Assembly: GCF_023898315.1 (NCBI RefSeq)
Contig: NC_064622.1
Coordinates: 270,559,503-270,623,502, forward strand
DNA length: 64,000 bases
Direction: 5' to 3'
Origin: Schistocerca nitens
Lineage: Eukaryota; Arthropoda; Insecta; Orthoptera; Acrididae
Position 1 is the stretch's first letter. The number at the start of each line of letters is the position of its first letter. The translations under genes and the position numbers were made by a program. Below, one piece after another: positions 22,177 to 33,589 of the stretch. Below the pieces are notes generated by a model that saw only the letters and a program-made list of their open reading frames with translations, was not told the DNA's origin and searched no databases.

Positions 22177-23598
22177 CACTCCTGGAAATGGAAAAAAGAA
22201 CACATTGACACCGGTGTGTCAGACCCACCATACTTGCTCCGGACACTGCGAGAGGGCTGTACAAGCAATGATCACACGCACGGCACAGCGGACACACCAG
22301 GAACCGCGGTGTTGGCCGTCGAATGGCGCTAGCTGCGCAGCATTTGTGCACCGCCGCCGTCAGTGTCAGCCAGTTTGCCGTGGCATACGGAGCTCCATCG
22401 CAGTCTTTAACACTGGTAGCATGCCGCGACAGCGTGGACGTGAACCGTATGTGCAGTTGACGGACTTTGAGCGAGGGCGTATAGTGGGCATGCGGGAGGC
22501 CGGGTGGACGTACCGCCGAATTGCTCAACACGTGGGGCGTGAGGTCTCCACAGTACATCGATGTTGTCGCCAGTGGTCGGCGGAAGGTGCACGTGCCCGT
22601 CGACCTGGGACCGGACCGCAGCGACGCACGGATGCACGCCAAGACCGTAGGATCCTACGCAGTGCCGTAGGGGACCGCACCGCCACTTCCCAGCAAATTA
22701 GGGACACTGTTGCTCCTGGGGTATCGGCGAGGACCATTCGCAACCGTCTCCATGAAGCTGGGCTACGGTCCCGCACACCGTTAGGCCGTCTTCCGCTCAC
22801 GCCCCAACATCGTGCAGCCCGCCTCCAGTGGTGTCGCGACAGGCGTGAATGGAGGGACGAATGGAGACGTGTCGTCTTCAGCGATGAGAGTCGCTTCTGC
22901 CTTGGTGCCAATGATGGTCGTATGCGTGTTTGGCGCCGTGCAGGTGAGCGCCACAATCAGGACTGCATACGACCGAGGCACACAGGGCCAACACCCGGCA
23001 TCATGGTGTGGGGAGCGATCTCCTACACTGGCCGTACACCACTGGTGATCGTCGAGGGGACACTGAATAGTGCACGGTACATCCAAACCGTCATCGAACC
23101 CATCGTTCTACCATTCCTAGACCGGCAAGGGAACTTGCTGTCCCAACAGGACAATGCACGTCCGCATGTATCCCGTGCCACCCAACGTGCTCTAGAAGGT
23201 GTAAGTCAACTACCCTGGCCAGCAAGATCTCCGGATCTGTCCCCCATTGAGCATGTTTGGGACTGGATGAAGCGTCGTCTCACGCGGTCTGCACGTCCAG
23301 CACGAACGCTGGTCCAACTGAGGCGCCAGGTGGAAATGGCATGGCAAGCCGTTCCACAGGACTACATCCAGCATCTCTACGATCGTCTCCATGGGAGAAT
23401 AGCAGCCTGCATTGCTGCGAAAGGTGGATATACACTGTACTAGTGCCGACATTGTGCATGCTCTGTTGCCTGTGTCTATGTGCCTGTGGTTCTGTCAGTG
23501 TGATCATGTGATGTATCTGACCCCAGGAATGTGTCAATAAAGTTTCCCCTTCCTGGGACAATGAATTCACGGTGTTCTTGTTTCAATTTCCAGGAGTG
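22177..23598 (+). mobile_element. full-length Tc1-like DNA transposon, copy 2
   Basis: It has the same 1422-base length, the same TIRs and an internal AATAAA at 23536-23541 as the element at 1641-3062. TA target dinucleotides lie at 22175-22176 and 23599-23600. I count about eight substitutions between the two copies, including three in the right terminal 45 bases. The flanking DNA is unrelated, so these are independent insertions and not a segmental duplication. Confidence 0.95.
22421..23443 (+). CDS. Tc1-like transposase, intact frame (copy 2)
   Basis: 340 residues, the same start context (MPRQRGREP) and the same catalytic residues as the gene at 1885-2907: Asp in FSDESRF, Asp in QQDNARPH, Glu in SPIEHVWD, again 32 residues between the last two. 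Differences from copy 1 are Arg to Gly in FERGRIV, Ala to Gly in TVAPGVS, Thr to Ile in QTVIEP and Phe to Ser in LLSQQDN. None hits a catalytic residue, but LLSQQDN lies two residues before the second Asp region and could affect activity. The open frame extends upstream to 22148 without support. The start at 22421 is preferred by homology between the copies and by the position of the first helix-turn-helix. Confidence 0.93.
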   Translation: MPRQRGREPYVQLTDFERGRIVGMREAGWTYRRIAQHVGREVSTVHRCCRQWSAEGARARRPGTGPQRRTDARQDRRILRSAVGDRTATSQQIRDTVAPGVSARTIRNRLHEAGLRSRTPLGRLPLTPQHRAARLQWCRDRREWRDEWRRVVFSDESRFCLGANDGRMRVWRRAGERHNQDCIRPRHTGPTPGIMVWGAISYTGRTPLVIVEGTLNSARYIQTVIEPIVLPFLDRQGNLLSQQDNARPHVSRATQRALEGVSQLPWPARSPDLSPIEHVWDWMKRRLTRSARPARTLVQLRRQVEMAWQAVPQDYIQHLYDRLHGRIAACIAAKGGYTLY

Positions 23599-23600
23599 TA

Positions 23601-24900
23601 TTTATCTATAGCGCAGTTCCTAACACTTTAATGCTTCAATGCTTTTATTCTATATAAATTTACCTTCTTTTTTAGGAAATCGCAGAACGATGATAAACAT
23701 TGCAGAAAGTCTTTTTCCCCAAGTCTGCATTGCTTAGCGCATTTCGGAAATCGCTCTCTGCTGCAAGTGAAGACTGCAGCCAGAACAGCTTCGCTCCCAG
23801 CTGGAGGGTCCGATGCTTTATACGCAAGTATACGATAAGAAACCATTTAACGCCATCCTTCACTCTGCTGCTATCGGATCCAGTTACCTCTTTTCTGGCT
23901 TCCAATGACTCCCTTAAAATCGAATCATCGCTTGTTCCTTAGGTACAATTAAATAAAATACTAAAATACTATTTCTATTTTTCCACTGTTATTCAGTGTA
24001 GCCTTTATCCATAGTAAGAAGAGAGAACGCTGCAAACGGCTGGTTCAGACTATCAGAACAGGCACGCTGTAAAATATTCACTTAAAGCCGAACTGGTCCA
24101 CTCTTACAATTAGCCTTGGAGTACAACCAGTGAATCTCCGATTTCTTTTTAGAAAAGTCTTTTTGTAAGCGGTTTGCCACTACCTTCCCACGAACTGTCA
24201 TATGATGTGTCAGACGTTTATAGTGTGACATGGGGATGACTGCTCGTGAAATACCATGATGTGTTTGTGTTGTTTATTTACGAGTGTGTACAGAAAATTG
24301 CGAAACCTGCTGCCAGCACATAGCCTATTAATGCCAAATAGTACCAAAAGCTGTACTTCATGTATAATATATTACCATTAACACCATTGTTGTTCAATCC
24401 TAACTAATGCATTCTTGATGCTATACGAATATTTTTTTTTTTGAAAAAAAAAAAAAAAATGCCCGAACGGAACTGCATACCTTAACGGCCCCATACACTC
24501 ATAACGCATCAATACAACTCTGCATAAGACACTACAGACATGGTTGTGATTTGATCCACACTTGTAGTGAATAATCTGTCGTATTTGCTAAAATATATAC
24601 GCAAGTCTATTCCCCTTTCAGGCTGAATTCCAGTGATCACTTCTTTCATAGCGAATCCAACTGTCGTCTTCTCGACTTGTACGCCCCTATTTCGGTGTAG
24701 CGTACTGACACACTACCACTTTGGCGACGTAGTAGCTTGACAGCGTAAAAGGCAAGCCCTCTTAACTGAGGCGTGATATCGCAACAATAATAGCAACGCT
24801 GTATTAATATATTTCGACTGATGCTTCCCATCGAATACAACAAGGGGTTTCATTCTCAAGTGAAATCCACTCTGTATTTTGAGTTCGTAAACGGCGTTTT
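23601..24900. other. no recognised gene
   Basis: AT-rich sequence with a T/A homopolymer hairpin at 24432-24460. I see no conserved coding motif in either strand. Confidence 0.5.
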
Positions 24901-24901
24901 A

Positions 24902-26361
24902 GACACATCACAAAAAGTTTTGCACACCCCGGTTCCCAGAACTCCTGAAGATAGACGTTGACTGTGGATATTGTATCACAGACATAGTCCCTTTGACTGT
25001 TCAGAGATGTCACTAAACCCGCCCAGAGACGCAAACAAAGATGCATGAGCAGCGCCTATTAGACGGAGGGGGTCCGACAGCCGATCAGTTCCAGTCATTC
25101 CGCCAGTAAGGATGTACAAGGCTCGTGTTGGCTGTAGGTCAACCATGCCTAGACGGTCAATACCGCGTTCCGATCTCGTCCGCATTGTTACTTTGTGCCA
25201 GGAAGGGCTCTCAACAAGGGAAGTGTCCAGGCGTCTCGGATGGAACCAAACCGATGTTGTTCGGACATGGAGAAGATACAGAGAAACAGGAACTGTTGAG
25301 GACATGCCTCGCTCAGGCCGACCAAGGGTTACTACTGCAGTGGATTACCGCTACCTACGGATTATGCCTCGGAGGAACACTGACAGCAAAGCCACCACGT
25401 TGAATAATGATTTTAGAGTAGCCACAAGACGTCGTGTTACGACTCACACTGTGCGCAATAGGCTGCATGATGCGCAACTTCACTCCCGACATCCATGGCA
25501 AGATCAATCTTTGCAATCAGGACACCATGCAGCGTGGTACAGATGGGCCCAACAACATGCCCAATGGATCGCTCAGGATTTGCATCACGTTCGCTTCACC
25601 GATGAGTGTTGCATATGCCTTTAACCAGACAATCGTCGGAGACGTGTTGGGGGCAACCCGGTCAGGCTGAACGCCTTACACACACTGTCCAGCGAGTGCA
25701 GCAAGGTGGAGGTTCCCTGCTGTTTTGTGGTGGCGTTATGTAGGGTCGACGTACGCCGCTGTTGGTCATGGAAGGCGCCGTAACGGCTGTACGATACGTG
25801 AATGCCATCCTCCGACCGACAGTGCAACCACACCGGCAGCATATTGGCGAGACATTCGTCTTCATGGACGACAATTCGCGCCCTCATCGCACACATCTTG
25901 TGAATGACTTCCTTCAGGATAACGACATCGCTCGACTAGAGTGGCCAGCATGTTCTCCAGACATGAACCCTATAGAACATGTCTGGGATAGATTGAAAAG
26001 TGCTGTTTATGGACGACGTGACCCACCAACTACTCTGAGGGATCTACGCCGAATCGCCATTGAGGAGTGGGACAATCTGGACCAACAGTGCCTTGATGGA
26101 CTTGTGGACAGTATACCACGACGAATACAGGTATGCATCAATGCAAGAGGACGTGCTACTGGGTATTAGAGGTACCGGTGTTTACAGCAATCTCGACCAC
26201 CACCTCTGGTCTCGCTGTATGGAGGTACAACATGCAAGGTGTGGTTTTCACGAGCCATAAAATGGGCGGAAATGATGTTTATGTTTATCTCTATTCCAAT
26301 TTTCTGTACAGGTTCCGGAACTCTCGGAACCTAGGTGATACAAAACGTTTTTTGATATGTG
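24902..26361 (+). mobile_element. Tc1-like DNA transposon, lightly damaged
   Basis: The left end (ACACATCACAAAAAGTTTTG) and right end (AACGTTTTTTGATATGTGTA) are diverged inverted repeats. The similarity continues inward (GGTTCCCAGAACTCC against GGAACTCTCGGAACC). A TA follows the right end at 26362-26363 and a possible TA precedes the left at 24900-24901. The internal transposase gene is described separately. This is a different Tc1 subfamily from the 1641/22177 pair. Confidence 0.88.
25145..26169 (+). pseudogene. Tc1-like transposase with two stops and one frameshift
   Basis: Starting at MPRRSIPRSDLVRIVTLC, the frame shows the first helix-turn-helix (GLSTREVSRRLGW), the GRPR linker (RSGRPRVTT), the second helix-turn-helix (TTHTVRNRLHD) and the first catalytic Asp in HVRFTDECC. 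The frame is broken by TAA at 25622-25624, a frameshift near 25648 and TAG at 25741-25743. It then resumes from 25744 through VFMDDNSRPHRTH (second Asp) and CSPDMNPIEHVWD (Glu) to the natural end RGRATGY at 26169. Spacing between the second Asp and Glu is 34, the classical Tc1 value. All three catalytic residues survive, so inactivation is recent and slight relative to other relics here. Confidence 0.9.
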
Positions 26362-26363
26362 TA

Positions 26364-27900
26364 TAAAGAAATAAAATGCTTCATTCCGACCACATCTAGC
26401 AGCTAATAATTAAGGGGAAAAGTAATCATAAATACTGGATACAATTTAGAGACCTGTTTCAAGTTGTCAGCTTAAAAAGCGTGTGATGTCACCAAGAGCC
26501 TGAATAACAGTTGCGATTTGGCTTCGGTTGTGGGAGACTAGGATCGTCTCTACGAAGGCAATCAGTAAAATTTGGACAGGATTCGGTGCCAAATTTAAAG
26601 CTCTGTTCAAGATGGTTACCGCAGGTTATCCAGTGAGTCTAAATACAGTAAACTGGAGGGCTAGGGATGTCACTCGCCGTCAGGGATGCAGCCCAATGAA
26701 CGCTATAAGTATCATTCTGATATACAAGAAATGTACGACGTATGGCGAATGGCACACGAATTCTGTGCAGGTAAGTTTTTTCGAATGAGCTGTCATCGTA
26801 ACAAGAGACTCATTTTCGAACAATGAAGAAGCTCTCCCGATCTGAATCACACCTCGCAACGTAGCTTCTCTCGAAATGTCGCCGAATCAGTGAAACACAA
26901 ACCGCCGCACGCCATTCCCAAAGAGAACTATCCAGACTTAGTCGGATCATATAGCGCGCGTTAGTCCATCGGAAACTACCGTAACCGGGCAGTTTTACGC
27001 TTCAGATGTTCCTTTAGTGTATAGTGTAGTTTTCACGACTACAGATCTGTTGCAAAAGATTTGTGGAGGAACAACGATCAGGACCAAGGGGGCTGAAAGA
27101 TGTCGACTGACTTTTGCTTCATACACTGCTTCCTCGAAGCGTCACGTCCTTCGCCTTATTCTCCTGGCCATTAATGTCACACTCTTAAAGCACAGCTCCT
27201 ACTACTTCATCAGACAGTTCAGCAGGTGTACTCAAGAAGCAAAATGGGCCTCGTTTGTCCTCATAGAAACGAAAAATCCTTAGCGGAACAGGGAATCGAT
27301 CCCAGGTCGTTCGTATTGATTGCAAGTATGAAGCCAGCTCAGCAGTGGAGCCAGGCACTTCTGTCCAGCAAAATGAGATTTTTAGCTGTAAGTTTTACGT
27401 AATGTGGGTTGGCCCACTCTGTTGTTGTTTTCTTGCTATTTTTGACGAAGCATCGACTTCTAGTGGTACCTTTCCTTTGTCCACTTATATTATTATCACA
27501 ATTTCAATGGGAAACACTAAAAATGGTGACAAGCATTGCAAAAAAGAATAGTGGTAAACATTCTTCCCATGTTCCATCCTCGAATGGAGCAGGAAAAGCA
27601 GCGGTAGGCGGGGACAGATGAGTCTGGTACAATGCACCATGTACACTCCCTCACCAAGAATCTGGTGGCTTGCAGAGCACAAGTATAAATGTAGATATTG
27701 ATGACCGCCCACAGCTTTCACAGCGTACCTCTTGGCAGACCGAAATAGCATCACCCCTTTTTGAGATGTCAGCGTGTCAAATCTATCGCTCGATTCAACA
27801 AACCACAGTAAGGTTTGTGTCAGGTGGTACAAGAAGCATCATTGTCATTCTACTTCCTCCCAATTAAATTCGCGAGTAGCGCATATGAAACGATATTCTA
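26364..27900. other. no recognised gene; possible tRNA-like fragment
   Basis: About 27275-27350 in complement shows ACTGCTGAGCTGGCTTC and a weak GATCGATTCCC block, which may be a decayed SINE head. Otherwise nothing recognisable. Confidence 0.4.
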
Positions 27901-28078
27901 CATGGGTGGTACCCGAAAGAAACCGACCTAATTTTTTGGTGGGCAGAGCTTTTGTAGCACCGCGTTTTGCCGCTAGGAGCGCACATAGAGAACATTCCAA
28001 AGTCAGTATGCCGTCTCTGAAGGTCAGGATTAATTTTGACAGAGCTTATAGTGACATCTGTTTGGTTTTCCCGTTTCA

Positions 28079-28940
28079 AAAATGGTGAAATGTCAATTGA
28101 TGACAAACTTCGATCTCTTCGCCCTTCCACGGCCCGAACACATGAAAATTCGTACAATCATCAACCACGATCAAAGACAAACCACTGAAGAAATTGTAGA
28201 GCCGTCGAGAGTGGCTTGGAATTCAGAGCAGCGAATTGTGACAGTAGATTTGGGAATGAAAAAGGTGGCTGCTGAACAAAAACAAGGTCGCGTGGGAGCA
28301 TTCTGTGCTTTGAAACAGGAGTCTCGAAATGATACAAACTTTTTTTTTCAAGAACTATCACAGGTGAAGAAACTTTGTGATAAGGTTTTTTTTTATTCTG
28401 AATCAAAGCAACAGCCAAGCGGTGGAAGACTACAAGTTCGCTTCGCCCCAAGAGAGCTACTAATGTTAAATCAAACATTAAAAAATACTGATATGTTTTT
28501 CGATGTGAGAGAAGTCGTCCATTCAGAGTTAGTTCCGCAGGGTCGGACATTTAGTCAGGTTTCCTACTTGGAAGTTTCGCAAAGATTGAGCAACAGCTTG
28601 CGGCGGAAGCGGCCTGATTTGAGGTAGTCAAGTTACTGGCTTTTCCAGGCCAAAAATGGTATGACTCCTACTTCTCATACTCACCAGACCTTGCCCCGTG
28701 TGACGTTTTTGTTTCCTAGAATGAAAAGAGACTTGAAAGGAAAGCGTTTGAATTGGAAGAAAAAAACACACACACACACACACACACACACCACACACAC
28801 ACACACACACAGAGGCACTGTCACGCATAACAAAAGATGGATTTAGGCAATGTTTTGAAAAATGGAATAAAAGATTAGACAAGTATATTAGTGCAACTGA
28901 GAAGTACGTTGAAGACGACTTAAGGCCTATACTTCTAATG
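28079..28940 (+). pseudogene. mariner transposase pseudogene with a CA repeat inside
   Basis: Recognisable blocks in order: KLRSLRPSTAR at the start and IRTIINHDQRQTTEEIVE. Then come VAWNSEQRIVTVDLGMKKVAA (helix-turn-helix to the WVPR position) and ESRNDTNFFFQ. Next are REVVHSELVPQGRTFSQVSYLEV and SNSLRRKRPDL. After a gap follow FLFPRMKRDLKGKRL and GFRQCFEKWNKR-like remnants to about 28940. The catalytic first Asp (GDETW) is not readable and the second Asp region is deleted. The open 181-codon frame at 28082-28627 is a chance survival across compensating indels. A 45-base CA repeat (28767-28811) interrupts the C-terminal part. Confidence 0.8.
28767..28811. repeat. (CA)n microsatellite
   Basis: CA repeat with one CCA interruption, inside the mariner pseudogene just after the KGKRLNW codons. 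Confidence 0.95.
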
Positions 28941-28991
28941 TGAATAAATAAGTTGAAAAATAAGTTCGGTTTGTTTTGGGTGCCCCTCGTA

Positions 28992-29895
28992 CGTTTCCGT
29001 GACAGTCTGAATTTCTCCGACTTTACCGTCGACATCAGCATATAATATGCAGGTAAGAGAAAATCATACTTTTACGGGCTCGTTTTTCAATATACGCTCT
29101 CCGAATTTTAGGAGTAAGCCTTTACATGATAAGCTGCATATTTCTTGTAGCTTCTCCCTCTGCAGGTTGTTGAGCATTTCTGTACGACGCGTACCGGATG
29201 ATTAAACAATGATGTGTCAAACTGCGCGTCCCCTCCTCGAATTTTCTTCTACTCTTTCGTAAATTCAAGCTGGTGGTGCGTTTTCTGACCATCAAACCGT
29301 CTCATCCAGGCTGCTGTTTCTTATCCAAACTCATTCTAAGTCTTCAGTATGTGACTGAGCTCGACGTATTTGTAAGAGGCAGGGGACTATTTTGTAGTTA
29401 GGTGTGATTATTTATGCATTTCTTCATCAAATCTCATGAGAAAGTAAAACTCTACCCCACACAATCCTTCCACGTGAAAAAACGGGCACAGTCTACGGCG
29501 AGTCATAATAGGACGACCTCTTCGCTCTTCATCTCGCAGCTGCGCTGTCCGACTTTCACCGTTCCCAAATAACAGCAGGAACAAATTAGGTAGCAGGCTG
29601 GAGAAAATGATGCGAGCTGATTTCGCCAACTGTCTGTTTCTTTCAGACCGACTGCCACACAGCGAGCAAATCACACAAACAAGAAACATATCCCGACTAG
29701 CGGCACACTATAACACCCTATCACTGACAGGTCAGACGTCTGTTCAGTTCCTAGTTTGGCAAAACACCAAGCGATTCCATAAGCTGTATTTCTTGACTGT
29801 TTGCGTACATCCTTCCGCGTATCAGTTCATGAAACCTCTGTGATCATGGGCCACCTACAGATGAATTCTCTCTTCGATGTCTTAATCATGAAACG
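28992..29895. other. no recognised gene
   Basis: No conserved domain seen in either strand. Confidence 0.45.
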
Positions 29896-29896
29896 A

Positions 29897-31075
29897 AATA
29901 TAGGGTTGTCCAAAAAGATGTTACCTCTCATATGGTACTACATAATAACTTTAAATTTTCTTTTGTTACAGACTAGAAATAGCCACCCTACTTACTCTGG
30001 AAGAGAGAAGGAAGATAGCAGCTTGGATGGAAATGTTTTTGCCACCCTCAGTATTAAGAAGAAAAATTTCAGCAATGGTTTTGTGAGGATCCTCCAAGCT
30101 GCTTAACTATCCATCGCCTGCATGAGAAATTTGCGCGCACCGTGTCTATGACCAATGACTAAAGGAAGCAACGGGCATCCAAGAAAAGTATTCGAATTGA
30201 AGATGACATCATAGATGTTCAGGGCACAGTATTTAGGATACCAAGAGTGTCAAGTACGGGATTAGCACTGGAAACCGGAATCGCGTGGACAAGTGTGTCA
30301 TTCTCCTCCTCGGTCTAGGAATGAAGCCGTACCACATTCAAACGATGCAGGCCCTATCTGACGCTGATAAAGTTTCTTGTGTACGAGATGAATAAGTGTT
30401 ATTAGAAAGGACGAAGGTATGTGTAATACAGACAATCCCAATGAACTAAGAGAACTCGCTTGATCCTCGTCGAACGTTAACGTATAATGCGGCAGCTCGA
30501 AGTTCGGAGAACTTGATCCATACTGTTTTTTAATGATCGGACTGTAACGGGAGAGTGTTATCTAGATTTTTCCAGAATTTTGCTGCTGATAATCTTCTCC
30601 GCCGTACCGTAACGTCAGGTTATTTCCAATAAGATGGTGCACCACCGCATTACTCCTTAAAGGTTCGACAATAGCTCGATGAAACATTTGGTAGACGCTG
30701 CAATGGAAGAGGTGGGCCTTTGGCATGGCCACCACGGCCAACCCATTTGACTCCTTGTGGTCTCTGGCTATGTAGAATGGTGAAAGAACGCGTGTATGCT
30801 GTAAGACTTATTGACATTAATGATCTTAAAGAACGCATACCCCAAGTCGTCCGTTCTATACCTATGGGAATGTGTGAACGAGCTATGGCCTGTACTGTGA
30901 AAAGACTTTGCACATGCACTGAAAACCATGAGCACAGGACTAAGAAATGCACTAGCCTCATTTGGACTTGGGCGTTATTAATCAGATACAAAGTAACAGC
31001 ACTAATGAAAATTAAGCCACAAAAAGTGAAAGTATCGTGCATACATGGTACAGTACTTTATTACGTATCTCAAAC
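29897..31075 (+). pseudogene. mariner-like (maT/DD37D-type) transposase pseudogene
   Basis: It begins near 29900 with a TIR-like GGTTGTCCAAAAAGATGTTA. Coding blocks: LHRLHEKFARTVSMTND at about 30105 and DDIIDVQGTVFRIPRVSST (DNA-binding region). Around 30625 is GAPPHYSLKVRQ, the second-Asp region, preceded by a stop. At 30710-30915 come GRGGPLAWPPR, then HLTPCGLWL where TPCDFWLW is normal, then KERVYAVRLIDINDLKERIPQVV and MCERAMACTVKRL. The last catalytic Asp is Gly. Many stops and shifts. The family is one widespread in arthropods. Confidence 0.82.
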
Positions 31076-31239
31076 CAGTCAGCGGTCAGTGTAAGTCAAG
31101 TCATTCGCGTTGCCTGAATATGATGGTAAAACAGGCTCTTGCAATACGTATTGGATGGTCAGTGGAGTTTCGCCACAACTGCATGATTGGTCGGTCACAT
31201 TTTTTCACTTTAAGTTCCTTGCATACTCAATAGTTTGTG

Positions 31240-32470
31240 CGGATTCTATTTGGTCGCTTCCACGTATGTCGAGGCATATGGAAGTCAGTTGGTCTAGTGT
31301 GGATGTTTAGGTCGGTTTGTACTCCTGATGGTGCTTGCTGTATCCATGTCTGCCCCGTTGACATCAAACCCTTCGTCAAATTTTTTCTATAGCAATTTTT
31401 ATTTCCAGTTGTCGGGATCATGGCCCGTCAGCTATAGTCATGACTGGGAAGCTCACGGTTGTCAAGAAGCGTCTTTGTCCTCTGAGTTCAGTTGAAGAAA
31501 TATGATTTAGTGTTGGGAGCAAATAAGTCGTAATTTTTTGACGGCCTATGATAGTATGCATTGTTGTATTGCGAAGGGTGTCTGACTGGTTGGTATGGTT
31601 GCTGCTTAGCCACAAACGAGCACAATATTCTGCATTTCTGTACACTAATCCTAGCACAGAGTTGCAGAGCGTTGAAGCTGTTCATCCTCAAGTGGCGTCA
31701 TGTATTTTATTTCCAATAAAATAGATTTGCAGTTGACGGTTAGCATGTCTATTATTGAGAGCATTCTGTTTTACTTGGGTTGGATTTGATTCGCCAGTTA
31801 TGGTACAGAACTGCCTCAAGATTAAGAGATCATCTGTCAACATCCTTTTAATTCTCTATGGGCTTCCCGCGGATACCAATGTTAGGTCACCAGCGTAAGA
31901 GATATTTCTGCTGTCAGTATGAGAAATATCTGCAGGATACATGTTGAAAACAACTGGTGCTAGTACAAATCCCTGAGGAAGGGGGGGGGGGGGGGAGAGG
32001 GGGGGGGGAGATAGTCTTCAGAGTTCTTCAGTTGCTGATTCCATTATCTAGGAAAACTTGGAAATACCTATTGCATAGGATATTATTTAATAGCTAAGCT
32101 AGAGAGTTCTATGGAGCAATACTCTTAGGATCTACATGTCAAGCCACTATCTCCACACGGTATCATAAGCTGCAGTTTGATCAACAAGAGATTTCAAGCC
32201 TGCCTCAATAGAGTTAGGAGACTAAGGAATCATTCGGCACACTTCCGACCTGTTCGAAAACCACCTTCTTCAACTGGGATGTGTTTTCGTTTTACGAGTG
32301 GTTCCCAAGAATTCTCATAAAGTGTTCAAAACTACCACTTTCCGCCCGAGTATAGGCTTAACATTCCCCCTTTCCTCCAGTGAGTCCTTAACACTCTTGA
32401 GTAAACTTGGCATTGTTTGTCCTGCCTCACATGCTTGCACATCTGGCGCAAGAGGAATTGTTCACAATTT
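31240..32470 (-). pseudogene. LINE relic (Jockey/R1-like RT and C-terminus)
   Basis: On the minus strand from about 32300: EEGGFRTGRKCAE (RT motif with FRxGRS pattern). At about 31978-31860 come PQGFVLAPVVFNMYPADI and NISYAGDLTLVSAG, so the YADD active site has become YAGD. Further down are LTDDLLILRQF, NNRHANRQLQIYF and STLCNSVLGLVYRNAEYCA (31690-31600), and then TYLLPTLNHISS. A 15-G and a 10-G run immediately before the PQG motif interrupt the frame. 5' and 3' parts are truncated. The sequence type matches the 3' relic at 3105-3760. Confidence 0.82.
31981..32009. repeat. poly-G tract (G15, then G10)
   Basis: G15 at 31981-31995 and G10 at 31999-32008 separated by AGA, inside the LINE relic. 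Confidence 0.97.
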
Positions 32471-32865
32471 TGATACGTAAATTGTCGACTTGTTGTGACC
32501 CCACAGAAGTAAGTCCAACAGACTTGGGTTCGGTGACGTTGGGGCCAAGTAACTGCTGCACTTCGACGTATCCGCTGAAACATACAAATGATACAGTACC
32601 CATTCCTGTCATTATTTTCTACACACACTGCATATGGTGGACTTACTAACCAGGAAAGTGCCTGGCTATATTCGTTATCTGATGAAGGTAACTAACCTAT
32701 TCTTTTGGACAACTTTTATAATATTTTAATACACAGATTACCTAAAAATATTATTATAACAAGCTATCATTACAGTAAGTTTGTGAACTTCACTAAATAT
32801 GAATACGAAGATATAAAGGGTGGGACATACAAAAGCAGCCCGGAGAACAAATTCCAGGGTACAAA
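32471..32865. other. no recognised gene
   Basis: The first part may continue the LINE relic upstream of its RT core but I cannot align it. The rest is AT-rich. Confidence 0.4.
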
Positions 32866-32869
32866 GAAA

Positions 32870-33480
32870 CACAGCAGAGGAAAGGAAATATAGTACTAAC
32901 CTGACTACAGCAGATGTTGAAAGTGATCACCATTCATCTTTAGGCACTTTGGACCATGATCAGCAAGTTGCTGAAGGCGGATTGAAGCTGGACTGATCGA
33001 ATTGCTGCAATCTCATCCGAAATGTTCTGCTGTCGTTCTTGAAGACTATGAGGATTGTTGCGATACACTTTAGACTTGAGGACTTCCCATACAAAATAAT
33101 CGTACACTGACAGATTTGGTGACTTGTGTGGCCAGCTAGGGCTGCGACCTGACTGATCTCTGTTAACGAATCTGGCACGTGTGAAGATTGCGTAATTGTG
33201 CTCCAAGGTTCCGCTGTATGGGCGGTTGCTCCATCCCGTTGGAAGTAACTGCAGGTTTTTTTCTCCTCCTCCAATGGTGCTGCAAATGTTGGCAATGTAA
33301 CGCACCGAAGTTGCGTCTAACGAAAGATGAAACCGATATGTGGCGTTGAGACACTAGCGCACAAAACTCGAACCTTCTGATCACGCAATGCTGTATCGTG
33401 AAAATTATGCGGATTCACCGCTGCCCACAACCGTGATTCTGTGAGTTGACAGTCAGTGAAACCAGGCTTCATCAGACATA
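32870..33480 (-). pseudogene. mariner-like transposase C-terminal relic
   Basis: On the minus strand about 33250-33230 gives SYFQRDGATAHTAEPW, the second-Asp region (normally FQQDGATAHTA). A frameshift follows, then SPSWPHKSPNLSVYDYFVWEVLKSKVYRNNP, with Asp of YDYF as the third catalytic position. IRDE-like NISDEIAAIRSVQLQSAFSNL follows, ending near 32940. Above 33300 only traces remain. It is another arthropod mariner/maT lineage, distinct from the intact 33800 element. Confidence 0.82.
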
Positions 33481-33589
33481 AAGAGCAGATCCATTGTCAA
33501 GCTATTCATTGTTATTTCAGTGAACAGTCACCCACAAATCTGGAGGCGCTGAGGAGAATCTGCTGGTTTTAATGCACGAACAACAGGCA

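Larger units (their letters stand above)
27901..28989 (+). mobile_element. mariner element with degraded transposase
   Basis: TA at 27899-27900 and at 28990-28991 flank ends that are inverse of each other in diverged form (GGTGGTACCCGAAAGAAACC against GTTTGTTTTGGGTGCCCC). The length of 1089 is shorter than an intact mariner (about 1.3 kb), consistent with internal deletions. Confidence 0.82.
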
